From Chamaelirium japonicum (lineage: Eukaryota > Streptophyta > Magnoliopsida > Liliales > Melanthiaceae), in assembly GCA_947650365.1 (NCBI GenBank), contig OX393549.1, positions 90,986,111 through 91,050,110 of the forward strand: a stretch of DNA of 64,000 bases, written 5' to 3'. The notes beneath the pieces were generated by a model. The model was not told the DNA's origin, ran no database searches, and saw only the letters and a program-made list of their open reading frames with translations. The position numbers and the translations under genes are program-made. Positions 10,687 to 22,441 of this stretch are shown here, in pieces (the first letter of the stretch is position 1; each line of letters opens with the position of its first letter).

Positions 10687-11120
10687 TGTTAATGTATAGA
10701 TGGGTCGGGTTCTATGTACAGTCGGGTCGTGTTCTATATTGTACATATATATTGGGATTAGTCCCTCAATGAAGATGATTATGTTCTCTCCAAACCCTCA
10801 AGCGTGAAGCACAGAAGGGACAAAAGCAACGGCGGATACTCCTTAGCCTCCCAAGAAACCCTCACCCTGTAAAGACCTCTGTCCGAGGCAACCCCTTTAG
10901 AGCTCTTGCACGAATACCACGTGGAGACACGGATCAAAGAGACCCTCCAGAGGATCTCTCCCACAATCTCCTGATCAAATATTCACCGCACCTGACTCAC
11001 CACCCCCGAGTCCCCGGGTCCCGGCCTCTATAATCTCGTATGTTTGCAATAAAGACGACCCATATCTTTTTCTAGGCATACAGGCACGTTTTACGGTGCT
11101 GACCTGCCATGTGGTGGTCA
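10687..11120 (+). repeat. LTR-like sequence downstream of copia gag
   Basis: It starts TGTTAATGTATAGATGGG, has an AT-rich TATA-like stretch (near 10741) and possible R-U5 text, and may end in GTGGTGGTCA. No target duplication is visible. It could be a solo LTR or the 3' LTR of the neighbouring gag remnant. The assignment is tentative. Confidence 0.3.
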
Positions 11121-11248
11121 GAGTGCTAGAATGATAAATAGTTTTGATCAACCGCTATTTAGTTAAATATTTTGCTTTTTAATAATATTTTGAAAAAAAG
11201 CCCATTTTCAAAAACCTGGCCATTAATTCTCTTTAAAACATACTTAAA

Positions 11249-11254
<6 letters not shown>

Positions 11255-11290
<36 letters not shown>

Positions 11291-11398
11291 GGAAACATAA
11301 ATTTACAAACATAGAAATTTATAAAAGGAAAAAATGATAGCTTTTATGGCAAATATCAAACGGGGTGTCAGGGGTGATGGCTTTTAAGGTTTGGAATC

Positions 11399-11440
<42 letters not shown>

Positions 11441-11621
11441 CGGTCTCTTGGAGAAAAATTTGAATCCTACCATAAAAAAAAAACGCAGAAAAATTTGACG
11501 ACCATTCAAATTTAAATTGCCTCCTTACCCCTATGTGGTGTATGTGGCGCAATGCCACTGGCCGGTCGTAGTAAATTATCTTCAAAACATACTTAAATCC
11601 TCTCTCTCTCCTCTTAAATTT

Positions 11622-11654
<33 letters not shown>
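11255..11654. repeat. Three CT microsatellites in a duplicated block
   Basis: (CT)n runs lie at about 11255-11283, 11402-11435 and 11623-11654. The first and third sit in a roughly 350-bp-spaced direct duplication. AAAACATACTTAAA precedes each, and TTTTATGGCAAATAT follows each. Confidence 0.85.
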
Positions 11655-11656
<2 letters not shown>

Positions 11657-11794
11657 CGACTCTTGCTTCTCACTCTCACCTTTAAAAAAGGAAACATGCA
11701 CTACAAAATATACAAAAAGAGATTGAGATTTTTGAAAGAAAAAAACTGATAGTTTTTATGGCAAATATGAATCGGAGGGATGACTATTATAGTT

Positions 11795-12110
11795 TGTAAC
11801 TAGTAAGTAACACGGGCAATACCCGGATGAGCTTGATGAACGCTATTTGGCACAGACGACATCGCAATTGTCCGAAGAAGTGTGAAATATGAAGTGAGTG
11901 TGATTCACTTGTTATAGTGGGAGATATTAACAACAAATGACCATTAAATGCCATTAAATGACTAAATATCATATGATAGGTTTTTAATAGGATTTTTAAA
12001 AAAGTTGTGTTTACACATGGAAGAAGGATTTTAGCTCTTGAAAAGACATCCACGTGTCACAACACGTGAGAGAGGCTTCCATTTTAGTATTAGACTATTA
12101 GATTAGATTA
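11795..12110. mobile_element. Helitron-like or MITE-like non-autonomous element
   Basis: One edge reads ACTAGTAAGTAACACGGGCAA and the other TCCATTTTAGTATTAGACTA. This resembles the common plant repeat with a CCCGTGCAATGCACGGG-type start and an ACGTGTCA...TTAGTATTA end. A related piece lies in a SERK intron (57590-58015). Helitron ends are too short to prove by eye. Confidence 0.4.
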
Positions 12111-13984
12111 GGGGTGTGCAGGATCCAAACCAAACTAAACCAAGCCAAACCGACCTATTTTATTTTGATTTTTTTAAAGGGTTATTTAGCTTAAGGCCCT
12201 TCTAACTAACTATGTAGTTTGTAAACCCCCTAGCTAACTATTTCGTAGTGTGTTAGGTCCCTTCTTGACTCTTTTTTTTTTTAAATGGTTATTCTGCCCC
12301 TCTAACTATCCCTGTAGAACCCGATCTATAGTTTTTTTTTTAATGTGTTGTATATGAGAGCCACAACCCTTCTAAAAGATACATTGTGCCATCCATTGGC
12401 CCATGAACCATTTCAACCTTTGGCAAGTGGTGCATTATGGCACTTGTTCGATCATGAATCATTGCAACCTTTTCGTAAATCAAAAGGTGCCTCGCACTCT
12501 ATAAATAGAGAGGCATTTCCTCCATGATAAAAAATAAATTATAGTGAATCAAAGATTCATAGGGGTGATGCAAAACTTCACAGAAGTGAATTAGCGATGA
12601 AGCGTCATATAACCGAATCACCCAATTCGGAATAGAGCGAGAGTTTTACTGGGCATCATCAATTCAACTCTTTTTCAGAGTATATCCTGCTCGGATCGGA
12701 GAGTACATACTTCGTATCCGACGAATCATGGATTAGGGGCTTTCATTGTATCCTGAATAATTTTTCTCATACACCCTATTTAGACTCGCAGTTTTTACCG
12801 AAGGGGGAGAAATTTGTCTAAAAGACAGTGAATTATATGCCTTGAAGCTTTTGATTAATCCATCCTTGCTTATTGACCCCAAATTTTCAACAACCTATAC
12901 ACTAAACCCTGATCATACTATGCTCCTACTAGTGTTTCAAGCCATTCGCAAAGCATTAATCGGACTCAGAGTATCATAGTTCCTATTTCAAGTGGATTTC
13001 TCCACTCAAGGATCACATTACATACTTCAAGAACGTTGATGTTCCGCAAACTCGGCTATCACGCTAATGCTCTGAAGCCTAGTTTAAAGTTAGACTGATA
13101 GGAAATGTCTCCCACTTCCATAGTACCTCGCTTATAAACTTTACAATTGATATCATAGTAGATCTCCATTTTGATGCTAGCCAAATAGCATAGCCGACAA
13201 GTCAGGCATCGTCCTAATAGTGGCATAACTGAATGTAACGAGTTTATACTATTATCAAAGTCAATTAAGTAGCAAGCATCATTTGTGGAATCCTATCCTA
13301 ACAAGGTCGCTTGGACCCGAAGGGAAAGACATCCCTCTAGAACACAAATAATCAAATTATATCATCGGGGTTCAATATGAAACATTAAGAACGATAAAGA
13401 AAGCAACCAAACAACTGAATCAAGTTCAGGGTCCGACCCCTAAATGTGACTAGCACAGTGCAGGTTCTTTGTCTTTCTCTGCTAGCTAGGTTCTTCGGTC
13501 CAACTCCTTCGTTGCCCTAGCGAACACTTTGCCAAACCGCTATCATCCTCTAGAATTCCTTTTGTCCTCCCAGTAGTGGATCGCCACGATAAGTTCTCCT
13601 CCTCAGTATGTGACTAAAAAAGTTCTAGTATGCTTCAAGCAAGTGCTCTCTCATACATAATTTCCTAAAAAGGAAATAAGCATGCCTAGCAAAAAGCCTA
13701 TGAATCGAGGGTAGTCAACCTCCACCTCTTGCCTGACTACGACTCTAAAATCTATCACACACAGAAAGTATATGCAGATATATGCTAGCACAGGGTCCGA
13801 CCCCCAGTAGTAAGTAATCACACATCTAGAAACTATTAAGCGGTGCCTTACAAGCATGATTCATAGAACAAGCAAAATATATCCATGCATGATCTAAGAG
13901 TAGTAACCCCAATGATAGCTCGCACTTATTATGTGCATAGATGATGGTTTTATGAAAAGCTATGAAATGAACACCGATATCGTA
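12111..13984. other. Non-coding, probably LTR retrotransposon debris
   Basis: No gene is recognised. From about 12343 an LTR-like stretch starts TGTGTTGTATATGAGAG, has a TATA box (TCTATAAATAGAG near 12499) and runs towards 12840. The rest (12840-13984) has no convincing ORF. It adjoins the primer site at 13985 and is probably the internal non-coding part of a minus-strand element. Confidence 0.4.
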
Positions 13985-14551
13985 GCTCTGATAACAATTG
14001 TTGAAAAACTTCCTATGGAAGAGACCCACAACAAATGTGATTTATCGATTCTATAGTTGGTGTGCGTTCCATGATAAAACATTCTATGAAACTAATCTAC
14101 ATGTGCATGCACTTGTATGCATGCAAACCTAACACCCTAACAGCAATTTAGCGATGTGAATATGTAGCATGCAATATAATTCAAATCTATGCTAGATCTA
14201 CATATAAGAATACTATATACTTTCGTACGAATCTTTTAATTGTAGAGGATTGTCTTCTTTATCGATAGAGACGAAAGATCTCCCACGGGAAAAAAGAGGT
14301 AACACGAGAGACGAAGTCTTCTTTGTTCATCTAATCTTACACAATACACGACACATCGTTGTTATGTCTCTGAGTGCCTCCGAGCAACAACCCTTCTCCG
14401 CCTACGTATCACCACGCTAGGAAGACGTGACTAAGTCCGAAGCCACAAGCGAGAATAAGTGACAAGAGACAAAGAGAAGAAGAAAGGGGGTCAGACAAGG
14501 CAATGCTAGGGTCGGCCCCCCTTTCCCTTTGCTCCTTTTATAGAGGTCGAC
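13985..14551 (-). repeat. Minus-strand LTR end with Met-tRNA primer site
   Basis: On the minus strand TGTTATCAGAGC (13996-13985) matches the common initiator-Met primer site. It lies immediately inside an LTR end (TTTTTCAACA, ending at 13999). Reading right, the LTR has a TATA box (TATAAAAG, about 14535-14542). Cassandra copy B is inserted just beyond that, and the LTR presumably resumes at 15295. Its outer end was not found. No coding part is recognised for this element. Confidence 0.55.
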
Positions 14552-15294
14552 AGTAACATCCTCCCCAAACACACAAGATATCCGCTTTGCTTGTGCTCGC
14601 ATGAGAACTTCCCAGGGTGGTACCCATTCTAGTACTGCTCTCGCCCGAGCACGCTTAACTACGAAGTTCTTACAAATTCTGCAGCGGTGCATGATTTTAA
14701 AATGCGTCTTCTATATTTGAGAGGGGAAATTATATAAGTAGTTCAGGATCTCCTTCTCTCCAAGCGATGTGGGGTTAACTCGTGGCCTTGTATACCTCAC
14801 CTCACCTCACCTCATCCATCTTGGCATCCCAACCTCAGGAGTCTTGGCTCTTGTCTATTGGCCTATTAGATTTGGTCGTCACAATCCACCCCCCTTAGGG
14901 CTACGCATCCTCATGTAGGGTTAGACCACCATATCCCGAGGAGAACCAGCTCTGATTCCATTTTGTAACATCCGCCCCAAACACACAAGATATTATCCGC
15001 TTTGCCCGTGCCCGCACGAGAACTTCCTAGGGTGGTCACCCATCCTAGTACTGTTCTCGCCCGAGCATGCTTAACTACGAAGTTCTTACGAATTCCACAG
15101 CGGCGCATGGTTTAAAACCCGTTTTCTATGTTTGAGAGGGAAAATTATAAAAGTAGCTCAGGATCTCCTTTTCTCCAAGCGATGTGGGGTTAACTCGTGG
15201 CCTTGTACATCTCACCTCACCTCATCCATCTTGGCATCCCAAGCTCAGGAGTCTTGGCTCTTGGCTATTGGCCTATTGGATCTTGGTCGTCACA
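14552..15294 (-). mobile_element. Cassandra TRIM element, complete (copy B)
   Basis: LTRs are 14552-14883 and 14964-15294 with an 80-bp interior. The interior has a primer site like TGGAATCAGAGC (minus strand, near 14960) and a GGGGGGTGGAT polypurine tract near 14884. 5S-like stretches lie at about 14593-14692 and 15008-15108 on the minus strand. Flanks TCGAC (14547-14551) and TCGGC (15295-15299) form a near-perfect 5-bp target duplication. The insertion lies right beside the TATA box of a minus-strand LTR. Confidence 0.92.
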
Positions 15295-17478
15295 TCGGCC
15301 CCCCTTCCTTGCATATGCAAGTTGTTAGGGGCCGGCTCCCCCTTTTTCTCTCTCTTCCTCCTTGCGTATAGGAGTGGGAAACCCAAAAGCCCAACCCATT
15401 TCCATATCCTCTATGGCCGGCCCCTAATAAGGAGCTTACAAACCCCTATAAACTAGGGAACCCTGCCATGCATGTTCCCTAATACATAGGGCCGACCCCT
15501 TTAGTCTATGGTATAATTTTGGTTTCCTAAAATATCCCCATAGTACTAGTTGGCTGACCCCTTTGCAAAATATTTCGCATAGCGCGTGTACATAGGGTGC
15601 ACTAGTGATTTCACTATTTATCAGGGTGTCCTTAGTAAACACATAGGGTGCCTCTAGTAAACTCAACTAGTCAACTTGCAACATGTCCCGATGCATTGCA
15701 CCCATGTAGTTGAGCCCACATGCGAAAAGGGGATGACTACTTATGTCTCCACACCACTCCGGGGTTGCCCCTTTAGTATACACATGGGCCCACACGTCAA
15801 CTGTGCACTGGTACGATGCACACACGGAGTGTAGGATTAGGGTTGGACTTATATATTACCTCCTCTAACTGCGCCCTGTGATTCGAGAAGATGGTTCAAC
15901 GACAGTACATAATGTGGATAAGGTAGAGCCTTTAGGTTTCATGCATGGATTCCAATTTAGACTCGATCGACACACTACCCGAGTGTACCATCGACCCTTG
16001 AGTCTGAGTTAACCTGTGTAGCCACCTAGAATGCGACGCAGGCTGCACTCTAATTCACAAAGATTTTCTATCTTCTCTCGCATATCCTGCTCTCTGCTTA
16101 GTAGTGGTAAACCTATTGTCCCTCCACTTGGTTCCATGATGTGACTCGAGCGGTAGAGAATACCGTCGGACTCGAGTGCTTATATGACTTGGTTCCTTCC
16201 AAGTTGACTGTATAAGTCGTACCTTCGATTACCCTATCGAATAACTGAATCCAGTCAACACTTCAATTGATGACCACCAGACCAGGGTTTATTATCACGT
16301 AGGTCAGACCAAAGAACACACCTCTTGCTAAGGGTGTGGATGACCTACAGGAGTGGCACGCTGATGCAACGCCAGCCAGGTAACCCAGTACACCATGGTT
16401 TTGGGTCACATAATTAAACCCTTACAGATTTGTGCTCCAAAGCACCATGTACACAATTGGTTAGCCCACCATTCGTGGTTTCTTAGGGTTTAGGACCGTT
16501 TTACCCTATGTAGAAACATTTCTTAGTACACCAATTCTACTCACCGATCTATATATCATATTGGTTTTGTTCGATTATAGACATTATGTCTGGTGATGAC
16601 CATGATGAATATACCCATGCTCTATCATCCTAATAGCTTAATATGTTGAGGCGACCAATCTTATCATAGCTGCGAACTAATTTAGTTTATATGGGACCAT
16701 TCCACTTAGTATTCAACTCATATGGACTGTTATATTAAAACACAGTTTTACAAGCTTAGAACATACTAATTCCAACAAGAAAATCACAAATAGAAAGATA
16801 CATAATTTTATAGAGGTTCACCCAACAATGAGGCTACGTCCTCTCTTAGACAGTCACCTCCTCTAAGAATCCACTATAAATAGATAAACATGATTACACT
16901 CGATGGCACTGTATGCCCTCTAATAAATCCTCACATATCTCTCTACCACAAGGAGAACCATGCGCATCAGTGGTGACCAAACTGTCTCTAACATGTGCCA
17001 CCAGTCCTCCAAAAAACCACCAATAGAGAAAAACCAACCAAACATGTTATATGATATATGAAGAAGAAAGCTCTACCTCCTTGTATGCTCTCTCTCCCAT
17101 ATATCTGATTGAACGGATCACATATGGCAATCTCTATAGAGATAACCCTTATGGGTTCTACAAAAAGCCATGATCTAGATACTCACCAGTTATGATCTGT
17201 TAAATCAAGCATCATCATAGCAACATGGATCTCCCAACAGCCTTATGCTCCTCATCTCAAACTTGCCCTATCATGGCCTCAATCTTCACAATGTGGCCTT
17301 GCCCTCTATGGCTCGACCACCATGCTTAAAGGCATCTTCCACAAAAGAAGGTCATTTTTAGGCTTTCCCTCTAAGTAAAATTTCTCCAAGATTAGTTACC
17401 AAGCACCCACATACGGTGCTCCAACACGGCATCGTGGACGTTGCTAGCCGGCTCTTTATGCTCCCGAGAGAAGAATAA
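15295..17478. other. Non-coding stretch, retrotransposon-like
   Basis: No gene is recognised. The left part probably continues the minus-strand LTR interrupted by Cassandra B. Around 16800-16880 text of the TAGAGGTTCACCCAACAATG type, common in plant copia LTRs or leaders, is seen. Boundaries and family could not be settled. Confidence 0.3.
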
Positions 17479-19424
17479 TATGACAACCAAGATTTAATAG
17501 CCAAGTGCCAAGAGCCAAGACTCTTGAGATTGTGATACCAAGATGGATGAGGTAAGGTAAGGTGTACAAGGCCACAAGTTAGCCCTATATCGCATGGAGA
17601 GAAGGAGATCCTGAGCTACTTATATAATTTCCCCTCCCAAACATAGAAGACGTATTTTAAAACCGTACACTGCTATAGATTTCGAAAGAAATTTGTAGTT
17701 AAGCATGCTCGAGTGAGAATAGTACTAGGATGGATGATCCCCCCTATGAAGTTCTCGTGCGGGCATAGGCAGAGAAGACAATATCTTGTGTGTTTGGGGC
17801 GAATGTTACAAAATGGTATCAGAGCTGATTCTTCTCATAATAGGGGGGAGGGGTCTAACCACGTATAGTGATAAATACCTTTTTTATGTCGTTATATTGA
17901 GCTATTATCAAAACCAATACCTGTAATTATAATTCAGAGAATTTAAATAGTATAGGATAAATAAAGATCAAACCATACGTAATTGTGATATCTAAATGAG
18001 GGAATTCACAAGTGAAGCAAGAATAATTTTAAGGGAGTTTGTATTTTTTTGTTATTTTGTAAATGATTTATTTTAGAAAGTAAAAAACATAAAGCTAATA
18101 ATTTAAATTAAAAATAGACTAGAAGAAAAATCCACATAGGAGAGGGATTGATAAACCATGGTATAGTGTCAACTTCTCTTGTAATGTTACTCTCATTTCT
18201 CCACACTTGAGAACAAAAGTTTTACCGACTCAAACGGAAGATTTAGAGTGAAAGCCCACTTTATCTAATTTCATTATATAATACTCTCACAATCTTAAGA
18301 ACATAATCATTCTTATGGTAAAGAAGTACAACAGTTCAATTGTGATAATTTATATAGTAAAAAATAGATAAGAAAAAATAATAATTCATCTACTTAACCA
18401 ATGATTAACTGTCTGAGTTTGAAGTATCACCCGAATCCCTATTGAATGAAAATACGAGTGAGCTTCTTCTCTCTTTAGAATTAAAATCAAATGTGTTAAG
18501 AGACTTAGTCATTTAGATGCGAACAAGAGCAATATTCAAGTAAATAAAGCTAGATACTCACTATGGCATCGGACCCCTCTCCCTAGTGGGGGAGAGTTTA
18601 GCCAACCATGGTGTAAGTACGGATAAAATAAAGGAAGAAAAATATTACGAAAAAAAAGTAGAGTGCATAATAAGAAGATGACAAAAAAACTTTTATTGAA
18701 TTAAAGAATGCAATTACACCCAACTGCTTAGAGCATCATATCATAAATGAAAGACTACAATACACTCTCTTCGCACCCTCTCTAAAGAAGTTTAGTGAAA
18801 GTACTCTAGAAAATCCGTTGCCTCTCTCTGGCGAGAGGGGGTGGTCTTTTTAGCCTAGGGATCCTTTTAGCCTACTATGGTCCACCTTTAAATAGAGAGA
18901 GAAAGCTTGGAAAAGAAGGAAACGATAGAAGACATAGAAGAGAAGGCGAGGTCGCGAAAGAGAGGTGACAGCGCTCGTGGACGGTTGCGGTTTGGCTGAA
19001 TAAGGAAAGAGATACGGGGTTAGATTGCATGGGGTAGGAGATCGGACGGCTGTTAGATAAGGTGTCGGACATGATGAGATAGAGTCTTAGGGTTACGAGA
19101 GTATTTTCCATGCATGGGTTATTTTCAGATAAAAGGACAACTGCAATTAGTTGGGTGTTTAAGGAAAGATAGAGAGGAAAGATCGCATGGCTTTAGAGGT
19201 GATCTCGGGTAAATCGTGAGTTGGCATGAGAGAGAGGAGGAATGGAAGAGAATTAATTGGAGAGAATAAAGGGATTCTCGGATAGGAATACATGGGGGAC
19301 TTCGTGCTCGGCTGGGATTTAGAAAGATATAGAAGAAAAGGTGGGGTGCAATCAGATCATGGGGAGATCTTAGAGAGATAAAGGGAGGGCTAGATAAGGA
19401 AATATAGAAACCAAGAGAGAGAAA

Positions 19425-20161
19425 TGTAATATCCGTCCCAAACATACAAGATATTGTTCGCTTTGCCCGTGCCCGCACGAGAATAGGGGGTCACCCATCC
19501 TGGTACTACTCTCGCCCGAGCACACTTAACTACGAAGTTCTTATGAATTCTGTAGCGGCGCACGACTTTAAAACACGTCTTCTATGTTTGGGAGGGGAAA
19601 TTATATAAGTAGTTAAAAATCTCCTTCTCTCCAAGCGATGTGGGGCTAACTCATAGCCTTGTACACCTCACCTCACCCCATCTATCTTGGCATTCCCGCT
19701 TCAGGAGTCTTGGCTCTTGGCTGTTGGCCTATTGGATCTTGGTCGTCATAATCCACCCCCCTTAGGGCTACACGTCCTCGTGTAGGGTTAGACCACCCCA
19801 TTGCAAGGAGAAACGGCTCTGATATCATTTTGTAACATCCGCCCCAAACACATAAGATATTGTCCGCTTTGCCCGTGCCCGCACGAGAACTTCCCAGGGG
19901 GTCACCCATCCTGGTACTACTCTCACCCGAGCACACTTAACTACGAAGTTCTTACGAATTCCGTAGCGGCGCACGGCTTTAAAATGCGTCTTCTATGTTT
20001 GGAAGGGGAAATTATATAAGTAGCTCAGGATCTCCTTCTCTCCAAGCGATGTGGGGCTAACTCATGGCCTTGTACACCTCACCTCACCTCATCCATCTTG
20101 GCATTCCCGCCTCATGAGTCTTGGCTCTTGGCTATTGGCCTATTGGATCTTGGTCGTCACA
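19425..20161 (-). mobile_element. Cassandra TRIM element, complete (copy D)
   Basis: LTRs are 19425-19750 and 19831-20161 with an 80-bp interior. On the minus strand the primer site TGATATCAGAGCC is near 19828 and the polypurine tract near 19751. The 5-bp flank AGAAA is present perfectly on both sides (19420-19424 and 20162-20166). 5S-like stretches lie at about 19469-19564 and 19875-19976. With its exact target duplication it may be among the youngest elements here. It is nested in the insertion that splits Cassandra C. Confidence 0.95.
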
Positions 20162-20214
20162 AGAAATGGGGTAACAGTATAGCCATGGCAATCTGGATGT
20201 GTATGGATTTCGGT

Positions 20215-20217
<3 letters not shown>

Positions 20218-20271
<54 letters not shown>
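20218..20271. repeat. (GA)n microsatellite
   Basis: An uninterrupted GA run of about 54 bp just beyond Cassandra D. Confidence 0.97.
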
Positions 20272-20275
<4 letters not shown>

Positions 20276-21849
20276 AGGGATCAGGAACACGCACGAGTAC
20301 GTACAGGATTGGTAGAGGATCGAGTAATTATGTAAGAGATGCACATACATGGGTTTGTATGGTATAAATGATAAGAGGAGTAAATGACAGAATAAAAAAC
20401 AGATTTATGACTGTGCATGGCTCTTAAGGAAAGAGATAGAAATGGGATCCGGTCGGGTATAGCTGTTTGTGCATGCATGGGTTATTATGAGAATTTAATT
20501 GAGGGAAAAGAGAGAAGTGCATGGGGTGAAACGTGGATGGCTGTGATGGAAAGTGAGTTGGCTTTGTGAGATGGGTCACATGAGGCTTGAGATGTGGTCA
20601 TGCATGGGGTTTGGAAGTGGACAACTATGACCAAGTGGGTGGTTGGGTTGGGTATAGAATAAGGTCAGGTCTTCTAAGTTGGGTAGATTTTAATGGTATG
20701 TTGGGATTTTTAGAAAGAGAAAGGGGAGGTGGTTTGAGAAATGGGATCACATACGTGCATGGGGTCATGGGTTTTCTGTGTACTACTTAGAGTCTGATTG
20801 AGTTGGTAATGATAGATCGACGGCTAAGATCGAGTAAGTTAGTACGTTCATAGCTTTGAGTCAATCTCGGGTGAGGGTCAGGTTGGGTGTGAAAGTGGGT
20901 CGTATTTATGCGCTGCTAGATGGCCAGTATGGGAATAAGAGAAGGAAAATAAAAAAGAAGAGAAGAGAGAGAAAGAAGGAGTTGGAGGAGAGAGAAAAGG
21001 TGGCCAATCGGGGTGCAGTACTTATCAAGGTTTGAAGCCTAGCTCATTGTGCCCGAGTCTTGTTCTTCTAGTGCTTGAGTTCAAAGCTGTGTGCGTGCCG
21101 ATCTTGCCAAGAGCATACTTCGCGAGCTCCGATAATGCGATTTCATCTGTTTGTCATTAGCGTGTACCATATATCTGCTCCCAAGGTATTGTGACCTACT
21201 ATTTAGTCATGCTCCATTGTAGCTACGCGCGTTGAGGACGAGTCCTAGTCACTGCGAAACAGACATAAAATGATGCCCATCAGTTCCTTATAGTAAAAAG
21301 TAGTAAAACGATTATCAAGCTTTATACTTTTCATACAGGTAATGCATGAATGTAAAGCAATATGTCGATATAATCGTATGAAAATATGTTATGCAATGAT
21401 AAAAATAAAATAATATATTTTACGTGCATTATGAAAGTTTTACGTAGAAGACCGATGATAATATAATAGCAAATTAATGGATAAATAAATATTTTTCATG
21501 TCTCAATATGTAGCCTTTAAGAGGGGTGGATTGTGATGCCTAAGATCCAATAGCCAAGTGCCAAGACTTCTAAGGTTGGGATACCAAGATAGATGAGGAA
21601 AGGTGAGGTGTCCAAGGCCATAAGTTAGCCCCACATCACATGGAAGAGATCATGAGCTACTTATATAATTTCCCCTTCCAAACATAAAAGATACATTTTA
21701 AAACCGTGTGCCGCTATGAATTTCATAAAAACTATGTAATTAAGCGTGCTCAGGTGAGAGTAGTATTAGGATGGGTGACCTCCCTGGGAAGCCTAGTGAG
21801 TGCACAGGCAAAGCAGACAATATTGTATGTGTTTGGGGTAGATGGTACA

Positions 21850-22441
21850 CAACTCATGAGAATTTCGGCCAAGGAATAAACCCTAGCCGAATTCCTTATA
21901 TGTTAACATCCATTCGAGGCTACGAGGAGAGAGATTCAATAGATCTCTATCCCTCATAATAGGAAACCATATCTAGGGATTTCGACCTATAACTAACCCT
22001 TGGCCCCCAATCCAAGCCAAAACCGTGCCCTCCTTTCCCCTTGAGGTCCGGCCTAGAAAGAAGAGAAGGAAAGAAAGATAAAAATAAAAAGAGAAAAGAA
22101 AGAAGAGAATGAAGAAATATTTTACTCCCTTTTGGACTTCCACACGTCGGATCCGTTCATCTTCACCATGTATTCTTTGCGAGGATCTAGGAGAAGGAGA
22201 ATACTCCCACAAATCTACCATTATGGTTCGTGTGCATGGGATAGGCATTGAATAAAGATTGTAGCAAGATCGTAACTTCATTTCAACTTCTGTCTTCATC
22301 GGATCTACAACCTTAGACATCTATAAGTTATAAGAGGTAAACTTCAAATAATCCATAGATGGTGGTATCCATTAGAATTTATTATTCTAAGACATGATAA
22401 TTAGTAATAAATTATTATCTAGCTATGGTGTTAATCATTTA
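21850..22441. other. Unassigned 0.6-kb spacer
   Basis: No gene is recognised between Cassandra C and the Athila-like LTR. A purine-rich run (22035-22120) is the only notable feature. Confidence 0.4.

Larger units (their letters stand above)
17869..21505. mobile_element. Unclassified insertion within Cassandra C
   Basis: The DNA between the two halves of Cassandra C begins TGATAAATACC and ends CATGTCTCA, so it has TG...CA edges as LTRs do. Without Cassandra D it is about 2.9 kb. It has no recognisable coding region. It contains a GA microsatellite and purine-rich text. A long solo LTR or non-coding retroelement is the best guess. No clear target duplication is seen. Confidence 0.35.
17479..21849 (+). 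mobile_element. Cassandra TRIM element split by other DNA (copy C)
   Basis: A left LTR (17479-17810) is followed by the primer site TGGTATCAGAGC and the first part of the interior, to about 17863. The last part of the interior (TAGCCTTTAAGAGGGG, about 21511-21531) and a right LTR (21532-21849) occur 3.6 kb later in the same orientation. Joining order and strand fit one Cassandra opened by a later insertion at about 17869-21505. 5S-like stretches lie at about 17665-17766 and 21706-21807. Flanks AATAA and CAACT do not match, so two separate remnants cannot be excluded. This copy is more diverged than A, B and D. Confidence 0.75.
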
